Origin: Ottelia alismoides
Taxonomy: Eukaryota > Streptophyta > Magnoliopsida > Alismatales > Hydrocharitaceae
Assembly (NCBI GenBank): GCA_037367405.1
Contig: JAZKJV010006944.1
Location: forward strand, 682,001 to 746,000
DNA: 64,000 nt
Direction: 5' to 3'
Each line of letters opens with the position of its first letter. The stretch's first letter is position 1. This document shows positions 24,503 through 36,939 of this stretch, piece after piece. A program made the translations under genes and the position numbers. The notes under the pieces are model-generated. The model ran no database searches and had not been told where the DNA came from. It saw only the letters and a list, made by a program, of their open reading frames with translations.

Positions 24503-24518
24503 CCTGGATCTGATACCA
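24503..24518 (-). promoter_or_regulatory. E7 primer-binding site (initiator tRNA-Met)
   Basis: In sense it reads TGGTATCAGATCCAGG, two bases after the 5' LTR end. It matches the 3' end of plant initiator tRNA-Met (TGGTATCAGAGC...) with one change in the first twelve bases. Confidence 0.88.
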
Positions 24519-24520
24519 CT

Positions 24521-26596
24521 TGAAGGATATGAGGAATCTTCAAACGCATCATGGAAGCATGATAATCGCATCTCATGCGATCGGGGCTACTAGTCGTACT
24601 AGTTGGTTTGTGCAGCGGAATTTAAAAATTTTAAATCATGAGATGAAACCACATGATCACAAGAATGTTTCTTGGATCATTTCATCTAGCCACAAAGTAT
24701 TAGAAATACCTCTCGAAGCGTTGTTGCGATCACTAGATCTCTAAAGTAAGCGATCCTCCTGACTAAAGTCCGATCTACGAAGATGGCACTTGCGGGTGCG
24801 ATGATGAGATGCGTGCTTCCCGCAATCCTTAATGAAGATCTAAGCCTTGAATCTTCTGATTTTGTCCAACAAAATCCGACATCTCCTTCTAGAGCAAGAA
24901 GCCCCAAAGAAGATGGAGATTCACGAGCAATCGAAGCGACAACACGACGGCATAGATGCGATTGCTATTCCCTCAAGATCACAAGGTGGACGACCACCTT
25001 TAGAGAGAGAGATGGTGAGAATGAGAGATGAGAGAGAGAGAATTGACGTGTACTATGCATATATCTTCAAGGGGCTAGGGTTGCTCTCTTTATATACTAG
25101 TTTTGGAGTCCATGGATTACAATCCATGGCACACACAAAATAAATGGTTAGATTGATATGTGTTTTTAATCAATGGCCATTATCATTGTTGCTAAAAAAC
25201 AACAACATATTAATTTATATTAAATTAAATATATGTTTCATCATCATAAACATAATTTAATTCAATAAAATCAATTATCACATGATAATAGGATAATATT
25301 TAAAAAGGGATAATAATCCACCCTAAAATCATTGGGTGTTACCCATGACCAATTCATGGGTGACGCCGCCTCATTTTCATGGTAATTTATCTCATTTTTA
25401 TTTTATCACATTGTCTCTCAATTATTTGCAACAACATTTATAGCAAAATTATCCACTAAATTATTTCCAAATTAATTAGTGAATATTTCAATCATGCCAT
25501 TGAAAATATGTGAATCACATTCACAACCCAAACAAAAATGTAAATTACATTTCCCGTTAATTGCTTAATGTCAATCTAATTCACATTAATAATTAATAAA
25601 TGCCATTTACAAAAATGCTCTCTTTAATATATTATATATCATATTTATAATATATACATATACCATGGATAGCATTATCCACAATCTGTGTTTCCTGGAT
25701 AACTAAATCCCATTTAATAATCATGGATAATCATTCTCACAATATGAATCCTATTCATATTATTCTTGATAATTAAATCTCATTTAATTATCAACATCTA
25801 GTTTCTCAATCTTGGTCGTTTGGGAATCGGTATCGATCATATGCTTTCCCAAAGCATCTATCATACCTTCAAATTCATGCATGCTTCCGAAGCATGACGA
25901 CCATGCATGGAATTTGATCGGTCCCAATACCTCGTGAGTGAGTTCATGTCTTCCAGTTCATAAGTAAACCTGTAGGATCCCTTTGGGAGATCGTATTATT
26001 CATATGCCCTTACACGCACACCAGCTCGTTGGTGTATAGACCTTGGTTAGGTCATCAACCTATTGGTCTGCCAAATGTACAAACTCAGACATATAGTAAC
26101 ACATCTATCTCCGGTCACATGATGTGTGCCTATGTTGTGACAGCATTCAACATAGGACTTAGGTTATCTCGATCTCATTAAGTCAAGACTTTGACCTAAC
26201 TAATATGACACCTCTGAATCACTATTCCCCTACAGAGGACATGCATAAAGAGGTCGGTCAGATATCAGCCTTTGTGAGAAAGGATTGCCAGCTCCTACTC
26301 AGGCTGGAGATCATCTCTTAATAATCATTTGACGGTTCTTGATGAGTCCTCTATCTAACTCTCTAGATATTCATCCAAACACCAACCTCTATGATTCATT
26401 TAATGAATCAACAGCTATATGATCATCAAGATGGCCATGGTACATGACCCTAATTGTATAGAGGGACCTTATAGTGCATTGATTCATTTAATTTCAGAAA
26501 GGGAGTGAAACAATCAATAACTTTTATTGATAAAACATATATATTACAATAACATTTATTGTAAGAATGGTTCGCCCGGGGCTCACATGTCTAACA
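24521..26596 (-). repeat. E7 5' LTR
   Basis: This LTR is 2076 bases. In sense it starts TGTTAGACATGTGAGCCCC (right end 26596) and ends ...TCCTCATATCCTTCA (left end 24521). It is about 450 bases shorter than the 3' LTR. The segment equal to about 17491-17957 is missing at 25800, with the short repeat agtt at the join. A TATA-like element is on the minus strand near 25088-25096. Confidence 0.92.
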
Positions 26597-27614
26597 TTCC
26601 CCCATAATTACGCCTTGTCCTAAGTAGAGGAAGAAAATGTACAATGGAACCAGTGGGGTCAGGAGGGAGGGTGGATTGCCGGTAAAAGGTTTTGGCAAAT
26701 CTTTTTGTGAGTCTATGTTGAGAGTTCATAATGATTTAATGAAGATGAATCACGTGAGTCCCAACCATCATTGGTGTTATCCTAAAAAAACCATGCTGGA
26801 GATTAGACGAAGCATCAGATGATATCCACCCATAGTCGGAGTTATCCTCAGAACAATCACTCCAAATATTCTTGTTCTTCGGTTGCATCATTTGTTTTCT
26901 CAGAATTTATTCCTTCTTCGGATCAAATGATTCGTCCTCTGATAATGAATACTATGAAGCACCAGTCTCAGTCAGCTGATAAGGAATTATTCCATTATAT
27001 TAATGAGACCGAAAGAGTAAACTCCTGATGAATAATAGTGAGGAAGCAGAGTCATCCAACGGTGATCGATGTTCTGATTCTTGCGTAGATAGTGTTTTAT
27101 GGCTACCGAACTGACCACACTCATAAAGATCACCTTCTCCGGACCTGATGAGGAATCATTAGACGATTCCTTTTCCAGAATATCAAAGGCAACTTTATTT
27201 CTAGAAGAAGGAGCAACTAGATTGGGTATTTTGGCTTGCATTGTCTGTGAATATGTTGTTCCTAGGAGTGAGGGTTATCAATCGAGTCTCCATATGAATA
27301 ACCATCGAAATATTACTCCATGGTCAATGCACATTGTGCATATTAGTTCTCAATTGACTTGATATTGGTACATTCCTGTGTCGGGTTGATTTGTTCAAAG
27401 TGTTCAGGGAAGATTTCGGCCCACACATGGTAAGTTCATGCATTTGTTTTAGAATCATACAAGAAGTCATGTATTCTATGTTCCATAATGAGAGCAACGT
27501 GAAATGGAACATTGGGGAGAATCTTTGAACCAAAGGTCAATTCAACAACTACTATCTCAAGTGTACTAGCGGGGTAGGTGATGGGTCTGCTAAGCACTTG
27601 ATAATATTTGTACT
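26597..27614 (-). mobile_element. E2 internal remnant on the other side of E7
   Basis: This is E2 sequence continuing after the copia insertion. It starts with the remaining arm of the fourth hairpin (26600-26629). Upstream in sense there is decayed coding-like sequence: an acidic stretch (SEDESFDPKKE, WSDCSEDNSDYG, about 26960-26800) and frames at 27241-26987 and 27627-27436. I do not recognise RT, RNase H or integrase here, although the C-terminus of integrase would be expected if E2 had a normal pol. Like its close relative E3, E2 may therefore lack pol. The rest of E2 is beyond the window. Confidence 0.55.
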
Positions 27615-30577
27615 CGTTGTAATACATGTATTTAGAGAATCATTTAGAACAGAGAAAAGTTCTCTGTGAAGAGTGTCTTGGCTTTAATTTATATCATGGG
27701 CAAGTCTGGGGTCGAACACTGGGAGGCAAAGGAACAACCTCGGGTTAATTCAAAAACATAGGTTTGAATTTCCAAAACAGTTTTTTTTAATGAAAAATAA
27801 TACGAAATGCAATATGTTTCTGAATTAAGATACTAAGAAAATATAAAACTTAGCCAAATTAAGTTTCATTTGAAATTAGTCCAACTTAGACAAATTATAA
27901 TTTTTCTAAGAAACTTAATCCAGTAATTAATGCCTAGTGCATTTTTTTGGAATTTTCAGGGTTATAAATGCGATAATGAAAAATACTCACCTTTTACGAG
28001 TTTTTTCCCAATTTTTCACACAAAAATAATGCTAAAGTTATGAAAATTTTACTGGAATTAAAACATGATGAAATTAGGCTACAATATTTTTTTTATTTTT
28101 TTGACAAAATGTGAAATTTTTTATGATTTTTTTAATGGAAATAGAGTGACTGCAAGTAATTAATTCCTAATAAATACATATTATCTAATTAGTCAGATGT
28201 GAATTATCTCAAAAAGGTATTTATATGAGAAATCCAGGAGAGTTGAAATTTCACAAAATAGATGTATGTAGATTTAATACAATATCAATAAATAAAATCA
28301 CTCAACAATTTATTTAAAGCACAATACAACTCTAATTATGATATAAAAACTATAACTAAGATGAAATTTGGATACTAATAAAATCATGTTTCAAGGCATC
28401 ATTCCTGATTTAGTAAGATTTTTTGGAACCATAGTAAATTATATATGATCTTAAGAGCTCAAATTGGGTAAAATATGTATTATTTCACTTGAATAATTTT
28501 AATTAATTAAAAACAAATCCAAATAATTATACAGATGGCAGAGAATTAGTTGCTAAACATAATGATATTTTACATTAAATAAAATGATAAGAAATAGATG
28601 TCCAAATTAACATACTAACATAGGGGTGTCACCTCTGTGGGGTTCTTCCCCTGCCTTGTGGTTCCGTTGATGTTTAATGAGCTCGAGTACAATATAAATA
28701 AACTTGAACGAATAAAAACATGTACAGGGACTTGTTTGAAATTACAAAAATATAACAAAACAAAAATGAAATTTCCCCAATAAAAAATAAAAGAAAGAGA
28801 TACCTTCTTCTTCTTCGTTTCTTAGTAGGTGGGCAGCTAGGGTGGGAGGACGTCGTCGTGCATGAGCATGCAGAGGAGGAGGAAGTGACGGTGGGTCGTG
28901 CGAGGAGGGGCGCGGGATGGAGAGTCTGCGCGTGTAGGCTGCGGGACAGAAGGTTGCGAGCTAGTGAGGGGGCCGCAGGCGCGGAGGCCTTCGCGACAGT
29001 GAGGTGCAGGTGGCAGAGGGTCGCAATGTAGCTACGGGGTCTGGAGGAGATGGTAGAGGGGTTGTGTGTTGGGCGGAGGCCGTAGCTGCGTGCGGCCACA
29101 GGTATAGGTGTTGTCTCCTGTGACTGAATGGTGGCAACCGTTGGGAGTAGGAAGGTGTGGCCTATGTGTCTACAACTTTTTCCTTTTCTTTTTCTTTTTT
29201 TATTTTTTTGTTGTTATAATTTTGTAAATTTTATAGTTTTAATTTTTTAAATTTTTTAGTTTTCTTAAACATGGAACATAAACAAAAGATGAGAATGATG
29301 GTATGGTGAATGTGGTGATGGAAATAACATGATGAAGATGGTGAAGTAGATGGAGGTGATGTTGTGTTCTGATAAAAACATGAGAAAATGAAAATGAAGA
29401 TGAATGATAAAAAGGGGATAATTACCTACGTTGGAAGCATGTGCATGTGTTGTGCTTACAAGAAGCACGGTATTCACTCGAATCGCCGGCAGGCAATGGG
29501 CTCGGGTTGCACGCGGATGCAGGTGCGATGTTGGCCAAGAAGCCAACAGATCTAACCGGAGAGAAGGCTATCGTCGCTCGACCGTAGTTGTGTTGTTGTC
29601 ACCGATTCAACTATGGAAACTAGGCTATCCTCACGTAAAGATAGATCAAGTGCAAAATGAGGAGGATGGGATGTACAAAAAGAGAATAAAATGAGAAGTT
29701 ATGAAAGTGGTGGAGGGGAGGTTAATAAAATGGTGGAGTTGAATTAGAAGTTAGAAAAAATAGCGGAATGTTGGAGTTGAATGGGTGGTTATTGTGTAGA
29801 ATGGAAATTAAATAAAAAATAAATACCAGTATACTTTTAATAAGAGAATAAAATAAAAAAGAAAATAAAATGGATAATACAAAAGTAAGTCCATAAAAAC
29901 ACTATGTACATGGATTTTTATTACTTATCTAGCTGTAACTATTTTTTTGTATTTTTTATAAAAGATATTTACAAAATATTTACATAAATTTTAATAAAAC
30001 AAAATGCAACAAATAACAATATGTGCATAAAAAATAAAAGTCAAATTTATTACAATATGTACAATATACAACAAGTTCTCAGAACTCAGATTTTGCAAAC
30101 GAGCTCCAATTTTAATGAAACCACTTTCATTAGATAGATAATTTTCTAACTTAAACTTTAAAAGTGAGTTGGTGAATTTGGAGTTCATAAAGAGTGGGAA
30201 TTTGGCCGGGATGTTGGACCTTATGGTTTTTTCACTTTACAATCTAGGATTATTTATTTGAGGTAGAATTTATTTTATATTTTTGTATTTTTATGTAAAT
30301 TTCTATAAACAAGTCAAAAAAAGAATTAGCCAAAAAGGAATTGCAATGAAATTATTAAAAATATAAAAAGTTTTAGGCTATTTGTAGGTGAAAAAATCCT
30401 TATTTTGTAGCTTTTTATTGTTGATTTATTTTATCCAATATAATATATAATAATTATTCTATTTAATTTACAAGAGTCATTTTGATAATTTATTGTATTT
30501 ATAGACATTTATTTGAGATTATACTCGGAGATTTTTCTAAGACCAGTAGATTGAGATGATGAATCGTAGATTCATCA
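27615..30577 (-). repeat. E4 3' LTR
   Basis: This 2963-base LTR in sense starts TGATGAATCTACGATTCATC (right end 30577) after a polypurine tract and ends ...TATTACAACG at 27615. It aligns along its length with the E5 LTR (53467-56343). A GC-richer middle (28800-29100 and 29420-29600) corresponds to the leader. The splice-donor-like CGTAG/GTAATT is at 29425 (minus). The E5 TATA box tatatataga is here tacaaaaaga (29673-29682), so the promoter is probably damaged. The frames at 28674-29099, 29265-29546 and 29431-29694 lie in the LTR. Confidence 0.88.
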
Positions 30578-30590
30578 CCCCCATGTACTT
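30578..30590 (-). promoter_or_regulatory. E4 polypurine tract
   Basis: In sense it reads agtacatgggggg-like purine-rich sequence directly before the LTR start TGATGAATC. It has one or two changes from the E5 tract aagtatagggggg. Confidence 0.7.
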
Positions 30591-31186
30591 AAACTTTTCT
30601 AGTCCTCGAGAAAATAAATAATGAATAAGTTGGATTAACCCCTGACTATGCATGTGAATACAAGACTTGATCCGTTCAAGAACTCTTGATTTTAGAGACT
30701 CTAAAATTCTAAGCTGAACCAAGCTCTAGTCAAAAGGTATCCAATTTTCCTAGTCATCAGACTCTCTTTGTATACATATATAATAGCGATATGACTTAAG
30801 TGTGGACTGTAGTTACAAGAGTAGAGTTGCAACGTCACCCATGGTTCCAGTCCAAGAGACTATCCTAAGAACCTGATCATCAACTCTACGGAATAAACCA
30901 TTTCATGCATCTAATTCACCGTCTCTTTAGTTGTCAGACTTAAAAGTGTAGATGGAAGGCCAATTTATGGAGGTCATAGGATTGTGTCATTTCTTCTCTC
31001 CCTCTCATTGGAACGATGATCCTCTGGAGTGACTTATTAACTCAACACATGTATTTTTTGGTTGTTAATCAGTTGGTCCATCAAGAGAAGTTGAAGTCGT
31101 CTACACTTGTTTTCTTGGGAGTACACCGGAGTGTTCCTTTTTTAATATCTAATATACATTCTGCAACCAGACTTGTAGCATTTACG

Positions 31187-33711
31187 TGTTGGAAATGCGA
31201 GCCCACAGCGAAGCATTCTGCAATAAATGTTATTGCATATATCATTCCCTAATATGAAAGGAAGAACGAATAATTTGCATAATAGGTCCCTTATTACAAT
31301 TAGGGTTATGTACCATGGCCATCTTCATAATCATACAGCTGTTGATTCAACTATTGAATCATTGAGGCTGGTGCTTGGATGAATACTAAAGAGTTAGATT
31401 GAGGACTCATCAAGCACCATCAAATGATTATTAAGAGATGATCTCCAGCCTGAGTAGGAGATGGCAATCCTTATCTCTAAAGGTTGATATCTAACCGACC
31501 TCTTGATGTAGGTCCTCTACATAGGAATAGAGATTCGGAGGTGTCAGATTAGTTAGGTCAAAGTGTTGACTTAACGAGATCGAGATAACCAAAGTCCTAT
31601 ATCGTATGTTGTCATGATATAGGCACGCATCCTCTGACCGGAGATAGATGGGTTACTATATGTCTTAGTATGTACATTTGGCAGACCAATAGGTTGATGA
31701 CCTAACCAAGATCTATACACCGGCGCGCTGGTGTGCATATAAGGGCATATGAGTAATATGATATCTCAAAGGGATCATACAGGTTCAGTTACTGAACCGG
31801 AAGACATGAGCTCACTCATGAGATATTGGGAAGAATCAAATTCCATGCGCATGGTCGTCTCGCTTTGGAAGCTTGACTGAATTTGTAGGTTTGATATATA
31901 CTTTTGGAAAGTATATGATCAAGACCTAGGTATAATATATGCTTTTGGAAATTATATGATCGATACCGACTCCCACTGATCGAATGAGAAACTTACTGAT
32001 AAAACCATGAAGTAGACAGTGTAAAGTTGATCTAATACTTCTGGTTTATTCTGGGTCTTCGAGTATGGAGGATGTACAGGTATTGGGAATACCTGAGGGT
32101 GATGTGATAATAAACGATTGTATAACCATGACGCTTCCATTCCTAGGGAGTGATGAAATGGGTCTTGATTTTAGTGACTCCTCTCAGCAGAGAACTAATC
32201 TGATCTTAGTCCAAATATTGGACATTGATCTGAATGTGATTCAGATGCAATGAGAAGATTAGATTTACGGTCTTGATTTAATCAAGCATCTATGGGAGGC
32301 CCGCGGTCTTGATTTGAGATGTGATCTCAATATCCATGTCACTATACGTGGAACAATACAATCGCCCTGTCCTTATCTCCATGTATCTGCGGAGAGATTG
32401 CATTATTCTTGAAGGGTTCGAGAATAATTCCATAAAGATCTAAGAAATGAAGAAATCATGATTAAATGTGATTTAATCATCTTGATGTATGAAGAAATTA
32501 TCCAATATAATTAAATGTGATTTAATTAATGTGGATAAGAATAATGTGGATAGAAATATCCAATTATTCATGATATATTATAAATGTGATTTATAATGTA
32601 TTAGAGAGAGCTGATTATAATTTATATGTGTTGATTAATTATGTGGATACACATTGTGTAATTAATTGACAACGTAAATTATATGTTGTTTTGGGTTGTG
32701 AATATGATTCACAATTATCCCATGGCAAGATTGCAATATTCTCAAATATAATTGTGAATTATTTTTGATGAATAAAACCCAACAAAAGTTGTTGGAAATA
32801 AATAAAGAGATTTCCATGGAGATATGCAATCTCATGACATGTCATGAGATTGCTCTCCTCATGGAAATCTTGGGCGGCACCCAATTCCAAATAGGAATAT
32901 GTGGCCGTCCATATGGAATGTACATGGAGATGTAATCTCCATGTATATTCTCTCCTTATTTATTTGGTGTAATTTTGGATTAATTTGTATTTGATTTTAT
33001 CAAATATATTTTGATCTAAATTTGTTGGTTTTACCAACAACAATCTTAGCCATTGGATTGACATAAATCAATCTCATCCATTGATTTTGTATCTCACATG
33101 GATTGAGATCCATGGATCCCAAAACTCTATAAATAGAGAGGCATACCATGCTCTCTCTTGACACGTAATATTGGAGCTCTCTCTCTCTCTCCCTCTCTCT
33201 CTTTTCTTCATACATGACAGCCCACTCTCCCTCTAATTATGGTGGTCGTCCACCATACCCTAGAGGAAAGAATCGTCGACGCTCTCGCCACCGCGCAGCT
33301 GCTTCGACGTTCTTCGGTTCTCCATCTTCTTGGAGTGATGCACTCACGAAGGAGACGTTCGATCTCGTGCGACGAGATGAGGAGAAACTATGCTTGGATC
33401 AACTTCTTGGATTGCGAGGACAACGCGGTTCATCCCTGCGCTCGCAAGCGGTCTCACCGACGATCGAACTTAAGTCAAGAGGTCTCTTCTCATAGAGACT
33501 TGATCAACCACGCTTCAAGAGGTATTGCATTATACTTGTTGTGGTTATAGATGAAACGATCTGAGAATGATTCTCGGATCATGTGGTTTCATCGAATAAA
33601 AATTTTAAATTTCGCTGCACCGAACTACTAGTGCGACTAGTCATTCTTCGTCATATCCGATACGACGATTACGCTTCCGTGATGTGCTTGAGGATAACTC
33701 CATATCCTTCA
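31187..33711 (+). mobile_element. S2: solo LTR of the copia family E7
   Basis: A 2525-base solo LTR in plus orientation starts TGTTGGAAATGCGAGCCCA and ends CATATCCTTCA. Flanks are ttacg (31182-31186) and ttatg (33712-33716). The empty site is preserved in E5, where ...catttatgatgcagagccc runs on without a break (ttatg 56946-56950). So the target was ttatg, and the left copy has one change. A TATA-like tataaatag is at 33128-33136, followed by a CT repeat (about 33178-33202). Frames at 33214-33495 and 33239-33550 lie in the leader of the LTR. Confidence 0.94.
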
Positions 33712-34635
33712 TTATGATGCCGAGCCCTTTTTTTGTGCTAGCCCGACTCTTGGTCCTAATAGCGGTGGTCTAAGTGGACACTTTGAAGTGGTTCGGAGCG
33801 CTCGCCTTTGGTTGAAGCTCTTTGATATTTGACTTTGTATGATGAGAGCTTTTCTTTCAACATTTCTTTCTTTTCATTGCTTTGCTTTACCTTTTGGCTA
33901 GCTCCACTGCTTTTACCAAGAGCTGGCGCTCCCTGATCAACAATCTTTTCGATTTCATTACACCTCGGTACATAGGTAAATGTCAAGAGATAGTACAAGA
34001 ACCATGTTCTCGTACTGGCTACAGGGCTAGCAATCATGTTTCATGAAGCCTTCATTGATTATATCTCATATTCGAGCATCATAAAATCAATTCCAAACTC
34101 AAATCCCTCATCACAGTTCCTCAAGTGAAATTTCAACACATCTCAGCATAACTACAATCATGTGTGTGAGGTGTTGATCATATTCTTAAGGTAGAGGCTA
34201 AGCATGAAATATAACACACAAATCATTCAAACTAGGAAAATGTGAATAGTTAAGTCAAAGACCCTAATGACTGAGGCTGGTTAACTCAAAATCTCAAGAT
34301 CTCATAAACCAAGTATTCTTGAACTTCACTAGTCTTGTATGAATGTGAATGTGTCAAGGATTAAAACAACTCATTAGTTAGGTTTTTCTTGTTATTTTGA
34401 TTTTTGTATTTTTTTTGAAAAACAAAGGAAAAGAAGTTGTTTTTTTAGAAAAGGTTTTTTTAAAAGTTTTTTTAAAAAGTTTTTTTGTTTATTTTTCAAA
34501 AGATTTATTGAACATATTTTTTTGCTTTTTAAAAAGTTTTTTTACAAATTTTACCAACCCCGTAATTTTGTATAATATGTACAGAAATACATGAAAGTAT
34601 TATCTATGAGTAAAGTATATATGTAGTATATACAC

Positions 34636-34891
34636 GCCCCCTATACTTAGTATATGCTATGTCCTCAGAGCACAAGAAGTGAGAAAGATATAGCTCGTGC
34701 TAAGCGTAGGATAGATAAAATAATAAAAAATAGAGAAGTCGATCTCCTACCCCATACTTTGGCTCTAGCAGTCTAAGTGTAGAAGAAGAGCTAAAATTGT
34801 GGTGGACGAGGTCAAGAGGAGAAATGGAGGAGTATATACACATGGGGGGCATCGGATCCCCATAATTAGACTGTGGTCAGCCTAAGTATCG
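34636..34891 (-). repeat. E4 3' hairpin array (3 members)
   Basis: Members lie at 34636-34710 (long, arms ctatacttagtatatgctatg and gatatagctcgtgctaag on plus), 34750-34782 and 34858-34891. Starts are about 114 and 108 bases apart. Order and spacing equal those of E5 (57994, 58107, 58217). Confidence 0.8.
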
Positions 34892-35102
34892 GACAAGAGT
34901 AAGTGTGTGAATTGATGTGATCTAGAGAATATACAGAGAAGGGAGAATTACAAGAGTGAATGAATCTTCTAAGGTGTTGAATCTTGATACTGCATATTCA
35001 TGAAGAGTAATATGATATATCTGCTCTGTGCTCACTCTGCATGAAGTTGATGACCTCAACTTGGACTAATTACTCTTTAGAATCTACAAAATAATTCAAC
35101 AG

Positions 35103-36226
35103 TTGTCCATTCGCTACATGAGACTATGCACCATCTTTGAGATCAATTGTCTCTCCACTTCCATTCCCCTACACTTTCTTAACAACAAAGGGACAAGTCC
35201 GTTTAGATTTAAGCTTCCCATGGAACATCATCAACCTAGCATTAAACAACCATACCTTTTGTCCAGAGACAAAGTCTTTGCACCTAATGTGCTGATCATG
35301 TCATCTCTTTACTTTGTCCTTATAAATCAAACTGTTGTCATATGCCCTGTTCAGATTTCCACGAGATCGTTCAAGTTCAAGTCTCAACAAAGCTTCCCTA
35401 GGTGACTAGTCCAATTAATCTGCTTTATTGGCCATGCAGATTTATGAATCAATTATGCGGGCAAATGGCATGGCTTGCCATAGATCATTCTAAATGATGA
35501 AGTACCCAATGGTGTCTTTTGGATTGTGGGTGGTAAGGATTAGTAATGATGTGCTCAAATTCATAGTCCTTAGCTAAAGATCTCATATCTCGACTCACAA
35601 AGTGGCTACCCCTATAAGATATCAAAACTTTTAACACCTCGAACTTGGCAATAATTTGGTCTCTCACAAACTTACAGATAGTTTTGTTGTCTGCGGTTCG
35701 GGTTGGGATAGCCTCCACCCACCTAGACAAATAGTCAACCACCAACAAGACGTACTAATGTCCTTGGTTGTTGGGAAAGGGACCCATAAAATTTATGCCC
35801 CATACATCAGAAACATCACAAATAATCACCGGCTGCATGGGCATTTCATCTCTTTGTCCAACTGTCCCTCCTATCCTTCGACAAAATCAGGCACGACCAT
35901 ACAAAATCAATAGCATCTCTAAATAAGGTTGGCCAATACAATCCATATTGGTGTACTTTGCGAGCGGTTCACTTCCCTGAGTGGTGTCCTCCAGCCTCTA
36001 GCAAATGATGACATGTGAGGACATTCTGGTACTTCTCCTAAGGAATACACCTTCTCCAAACACAATACGATCCTTCGAAGAAAAGGAAAGGATCATCCCA
36101 GTGGTATCTCCTTGAATATGACTTCAGTCTGTCAATGCAGCTCCTAGTCCAACCATGGGACACCTGCTTGGAGACAAGATGGTTCACCATGTTGGCATAC
36201 CATGGGAATTAGTCAGTAAAATAAAT
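35103..36226 (-). pseudogene. E4 integrase, catalytic residues lost
   Basis: This is an Athila-like integrase. The core in sense has VDYLSRWVEAIPTRTADNK (about 35742-35686), then LISYRGSHF, where E5 has LISDGGSHF: the second catalytic Asp is Tyr (codon 35616-35614). Directly after PYHPQS the sequence jumps to a segment that in E5 lies about 128 bases later (E5 about 58877-59005), so the catalytic Glu is deleted. The C-terminal part with KVWLFNARL and a GPFVV-like block is at about 35270-35180 with stops. The frame differs from the RT/RNase H frame. It is clearly inactive. Confidence 0.88.
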
Positions 36227-36937
36227 TTACTCATCTGGGAATATCTCTCTAATCCGCTCATAATCAGGAGAATCCTTGTGTTCAATCTGATAAAGATGAT
36301 CAACTACAACATTCTTCACTCCAGGTTTATCTTTTATCTCCAGATCAAACTCCTGGAGGAGAAAAATCCACTTAATAAGATGTGCCTTCACGTCCTTCTT
36401 TTCTATTAAGTACCGAATAATGGTGTGATCAGTGTAGATTGTTACCTTAGAGCCCAAAATATACGACCTGAACTTCTCGAGGGCCCATACTACAGCGATC
36501 ATTTCTTTTTCAGTCATGGTGTAATTCTTCTTTGTAGGGTCTAATACTTTGCTCACATAGTGGATCGCAAATCGGATCCCCTCTAGTCGTTGTCCTAACA
36601 CAGCTCCTATAGCAAAATCTGAAGCGTCAGTCATGATCTCAAAGGGGAGAGACCAGTCAGGAGCTTGTAGGATAGGCGAGGCACAAATCTTCCACTTCAA
36701 GATATTAAAGGCCTCCAAACTCTTGTGATCTACAATGAATTCCGTGTCTTTCCCTAAGAGCTCAGTTAGTGGATGGACGATCTTTGAAAATTTTTGAATA
36801 AATCTCCTATAAAATCCAACATGCCATAGGAGTGACCACACTGACATCACGTTGGTAGGTGGATCATGTTTCTTGATCACCTCCACCTTGGCAAGGTCAA
36901 CTTCCATTCCCATTTTGGAGCTGACATGCCCCAACAC
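36227..36937 (-). pseudogene. E4 RT/RNase H connection and RNase H
   Basis: This is an open stretch of 236 codons. It holds [44 protein letters not shown] (first Asp), [19 protein letters not shown] (Glu), [11 protein letters not shown] (Asp) and [20 protein letters not shown]. The RNase H residues look intact. It matches E5 60439 onward nearly throughout. Confidence 0.88.
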
Positions 36938-36939
36938 AA

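Larger units (their letters stand above)
16221..26596 (-). mobile_element. E7: complete copia retrotransposon (Tork/Angela-like), decayed
   Basis: A full Ty1-copia element lies on the minus strand: 5' LTR 24521-26596, PBS for initiator tRNA-Met (24503-24518), gag, protease, integrase, RT, RNase H, PPT (18746-18756) and 3' LTR 16221-18745. The order protease-integrase-RT-RNase H defines copia. The lineage call rests on the integrase and gag-pre-integrase motifs and is an inference. It inserted into the hairpin array of E2: tcccc/ccccc is present at both flanks (16216-16220 and 26599-26603), which fits a 5-base target duplication blurred by an offset of one or two bases. Several stops and at least two frame changes make it inactive. 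Confidence 0.92.
30591..35102 (-). other. E4 3' non-coding region (contains S2)
   Basis: No env-like or other gene is supported between the integrase end and the LTR. The region aligns with E5 56357-58450. It holds a T-rich tract (A-rich in sense, about 34385-34560), the hairpin array (34636-34891) and solo LTR S2. Open frames at 33756-34037 and 34397-34594 are low-complexity or unrecognised. Confidence 0.7.

Noticed and set aside
33178..33206. CT microsatellite
   Set aside because: A simple repeat in the S2 leader. S1 has only a short CT-rich run there, so it is a local expansion.
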